In this document: positions 8,564 through 9,430 of the stretch, in pieces
Numbering within the stretch: the first letter of the stretch is position 1
How the letters are laid out: each line of letters begins with the position of its first letter
Source: an uncultured Saprospiraceae bacterium
GTDB taxonomy: Bacteria > Bacteroidota > Bacteroidia > Chitinophagales > Saprospiraceae
DNA: 9,430 bases
Direction of reading: 5' to 3'
Assembly (NCBI GenBank): GCA_937942465.1
Contig: CALDEO010000252.1
Span: 1-9,430 of the forward strand
The notes under the pieces: generated by a model
What the model saw: the letters and a program-made list of their open reading frames with translations, nothing else
Told to the model about the DNA's origin: nothing
Databases searched by the model: none
Translations under genes and position numbers: made by a program

Positions 8564-8929
8564 TCACACCGCACTTAATTATTTCTTATAGTTCAAAATT
8601 CTTTAACGAGACTTTAAGATTCTCTGTATGATATAGAGAAACATGTAGTGATGTAAGAACATGTCAACAGTTCATTTCGTTGATAATGAATAAGTTAATC
8701 AACAAATACTAAAAATAAACATCACAGAACTAAGGGTTTAATACCTTACTTTACTCAATCTATTACTCCAAAAAACACGGTGAAACTTTGTTTATATAGT
8801 CCAAATTAAGTTTGGTATTAAACAAAGTCTTATATTTACCTAGAACCAGAGACATTAGGGTTGGTTGTTCAATAAACCAATCTGTAGTGATTTAAGACGA
8901 ACCGATCATTGCATTTTATTAATAGTTAC
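8564..8929 (+). other. Convergent intergenic region rich in inverted repeats
   Basis: These 366 AT-rich bases separate the stop codons of two converging genes. I see no credible gene. They hold several inverted repeats. TTCTCTGTA (8620-8628) pairs with TATAGAGAA (8632-8640), with one G-U pair. TTCATT (8671-8676) faces AATGAA (8685-8690), and GTTGAT (8679-8684) faces ATCAAC (8698-8703), two alternatives that overlap. A nested hairpin occupies 8785-8828. TTGGTT (8861-8866) faces AACCAA (8875-8880). The direct repeat AACATGT occurs at 8640-8646 and 8658-8664. This is what a two-way transcription end might look like, but no arm is followed by a clear U-run at the right distance. Confidence 0.6.
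8785..8828. terminator. Nested hairpin, candidate bidirectional terminator
   Basis: ACTTTGTTTA (8785-8794) and TAAACAAAGT (8819-8828) are perfect 10-base reverse complements. Between them CCAAA (8801-8805) pairs with TTTGG (8811-8815) around TTAAG, and three further pairs can form (8796-8798 with 8816-8818). It sits between the converging glucosaminidase and pdxA genes, where a two-way terminator is expected. On the minus strand a run of six T lies about a dozen bases beyond the stem; on the plus strand there is none, so the terminator role is inferred from position and stem strength. A small RNA or protein-binding palindrome are alternatives. Confidence 0.45.
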
Positions 8930-9430
8930 CTACTCTGCAGCCTTTTCTGATGGCTTTGGTTCTTTTTCACTCGCCTCGATCGAGGTTTTTTCAGGCGCCT
9001 TAGCCTCTATTTTACTTTTTTCCTCTTTTCTTTTTTCCCATTGTTTTGCTTCTTTTCTTTTTGCATCATAAGGAGCTTTATCAGATGGTCTCGCATCTTT
9101 ATCTCTTTTATTAGAGTACTTAGATGTTCTCTCGATAGATCTTGTTTCTCTTCTCACCAATGTGTTAGACGTCATGTCTGCCCAATCCTTTCTAGATCTT
9201 ACAATATCTATCGCTGTATATATTGCACTGCGCATAGATGATCCATCTGCTTTATTCTTACCTACAATATCATAAGCAGTGCCATGATCGGGTGAAGTAC
9301 GTACAATAGATAATCCTGTAGTTACATTAACACCTGTTCCAAAAGTTATTGCCTTGAAAGGGACCAAGCCTTGGTCGTGATACATAGCAAGGATACCATC
9401 CACTTTTTGAAATTGACTACTACCGAAAAA
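8930..9430 (-). CDS. pdxA: 4-hydroxythreonine-4-phosphate dehydrogenase, C-terminal part with extended tail (5' end outside window)
   Basis: PdxA oxidises 4-phosphohydroxy-L-threonine in the DXP-dependent route to pyridoxal phosphate and works as a cytoplasmic, metal-dependent dimer. The frame stays open to the right edge (166 codons seen, TAG stop). The GTG at 9401-9403 is an internal Val, because FFGSSQFQK upstream also fits the family. Visible hallmarks are [16 protein letters not shown], with the third metal-binding His, the glycine-rich [11 protein letters not shown], and [18 protein letters not shown] in the substrate region. A helix ending RSRKDW follows, near where the family usually stops. 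After it come 83 more residues rich in Lys (about 16), Glu (13), Ala and Ser, with segments such as [17 protein letters not shown] and [13 protein letters not shown]. This tail is in frame and gives a polypurine run on the coding strand. It looks disordered or helical and is not part of the enzyme core. Confidence 0.92.
   Translation of the reverse strand, partial: FFGSSQFQKVDGILAMYHDQGLVPFKAITFGTGVNVTTGLSIVRTSPDHGTAYDIVGKNKADGSSMRSAIYTAIDIVRSRKDWADMTSNTLVRRETRSIERTSKYSNKRDKDARPSDKAPYDAKRKEAKQWEKRKEEKSKIEAKAPEKTSIEASEKEPKPSEKAAE

Noticed and set aside
8865..9241. Plus-strand Phe/Ser-rich open frames of 66-68 codons
   Set aside because: They mirror the purine-rich tail of pdxA; the hydrophobic look comes from reading the opposite strand of Lys/Glu codons.
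9401..9403. GTG as a start codon for the pdxA fragment
   Set aside because: The upstream codons to the window edge are open and encode FFGSSQFQK, which fits the PdxA family, so the GTG is an internal valine.

Overview
The window looks like Bacteroidota chromosome. It is AT-rich, its secreted proteins end in (or are expected to end in) type IX secretion sorting domains, and it carries families typical of that phylum: a reprolysin-like metalloprotease with Ig-like repeats, a choice-of-anchor B protein and a compact GH73 glucosaminidase. A marine or free-living member such as Saprospiria is my guess from gene style; no sequence here proves the class. There are six protein genes, two of them cut by the window edges. 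I see no RNA genes, insertion sequences, CRISPR arrays or phage genes.

Left part (1-4445, minus strand): one very long open frame fills almost half the window and leaves at the left edge without a stop. It encodes a secreted zinc metalloprotease (HEVGHMFGAEH motif, Met-turn) followed by beta-rich domains and a ladder of Ig-like domain pairs with a period near 156 residues. The small open frames on the plus strand in this stretch are its shadows.

Middle (4545-5968, minus strand): a probable two-gene operon of an M14-type succinylglutamate desuccinylase/aspartoacylase-like zinc hydrolase and, 11 bases downstream, a strongly acidic 156-residue protein that I do not recognise. A 238-base divergent spacer separates it from the plus-strand genes.

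Right part (6207-8563, plus strand): a secreted choice-of-anchor B protein with a type A T9SS sorting tail, then a small exported GH73 glucosaminidase without a LysM domain. A 366-base convergent spacer follows, with several inverted repeats including a nested 44-base hairpin. At the right edge, on the minus strand, is the C-terminal part of pdxA (vitamin B6 synthesis), which carries an unusual 83-residue Lys/Glu-rich tail.

The genes do not form one obvious pathway. Three are exported products (protease, anchor-B protein, cell-wall hydrolase), two are cytoplasmic enzymes and one is unknown. The items most worth following are the pdxA tail, the acidic partner of the AstE-like enzyme, the homogenised repeat modules of the protease, and the nested hairpin. 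I found no strong sign of a wholly new multi-gene system.
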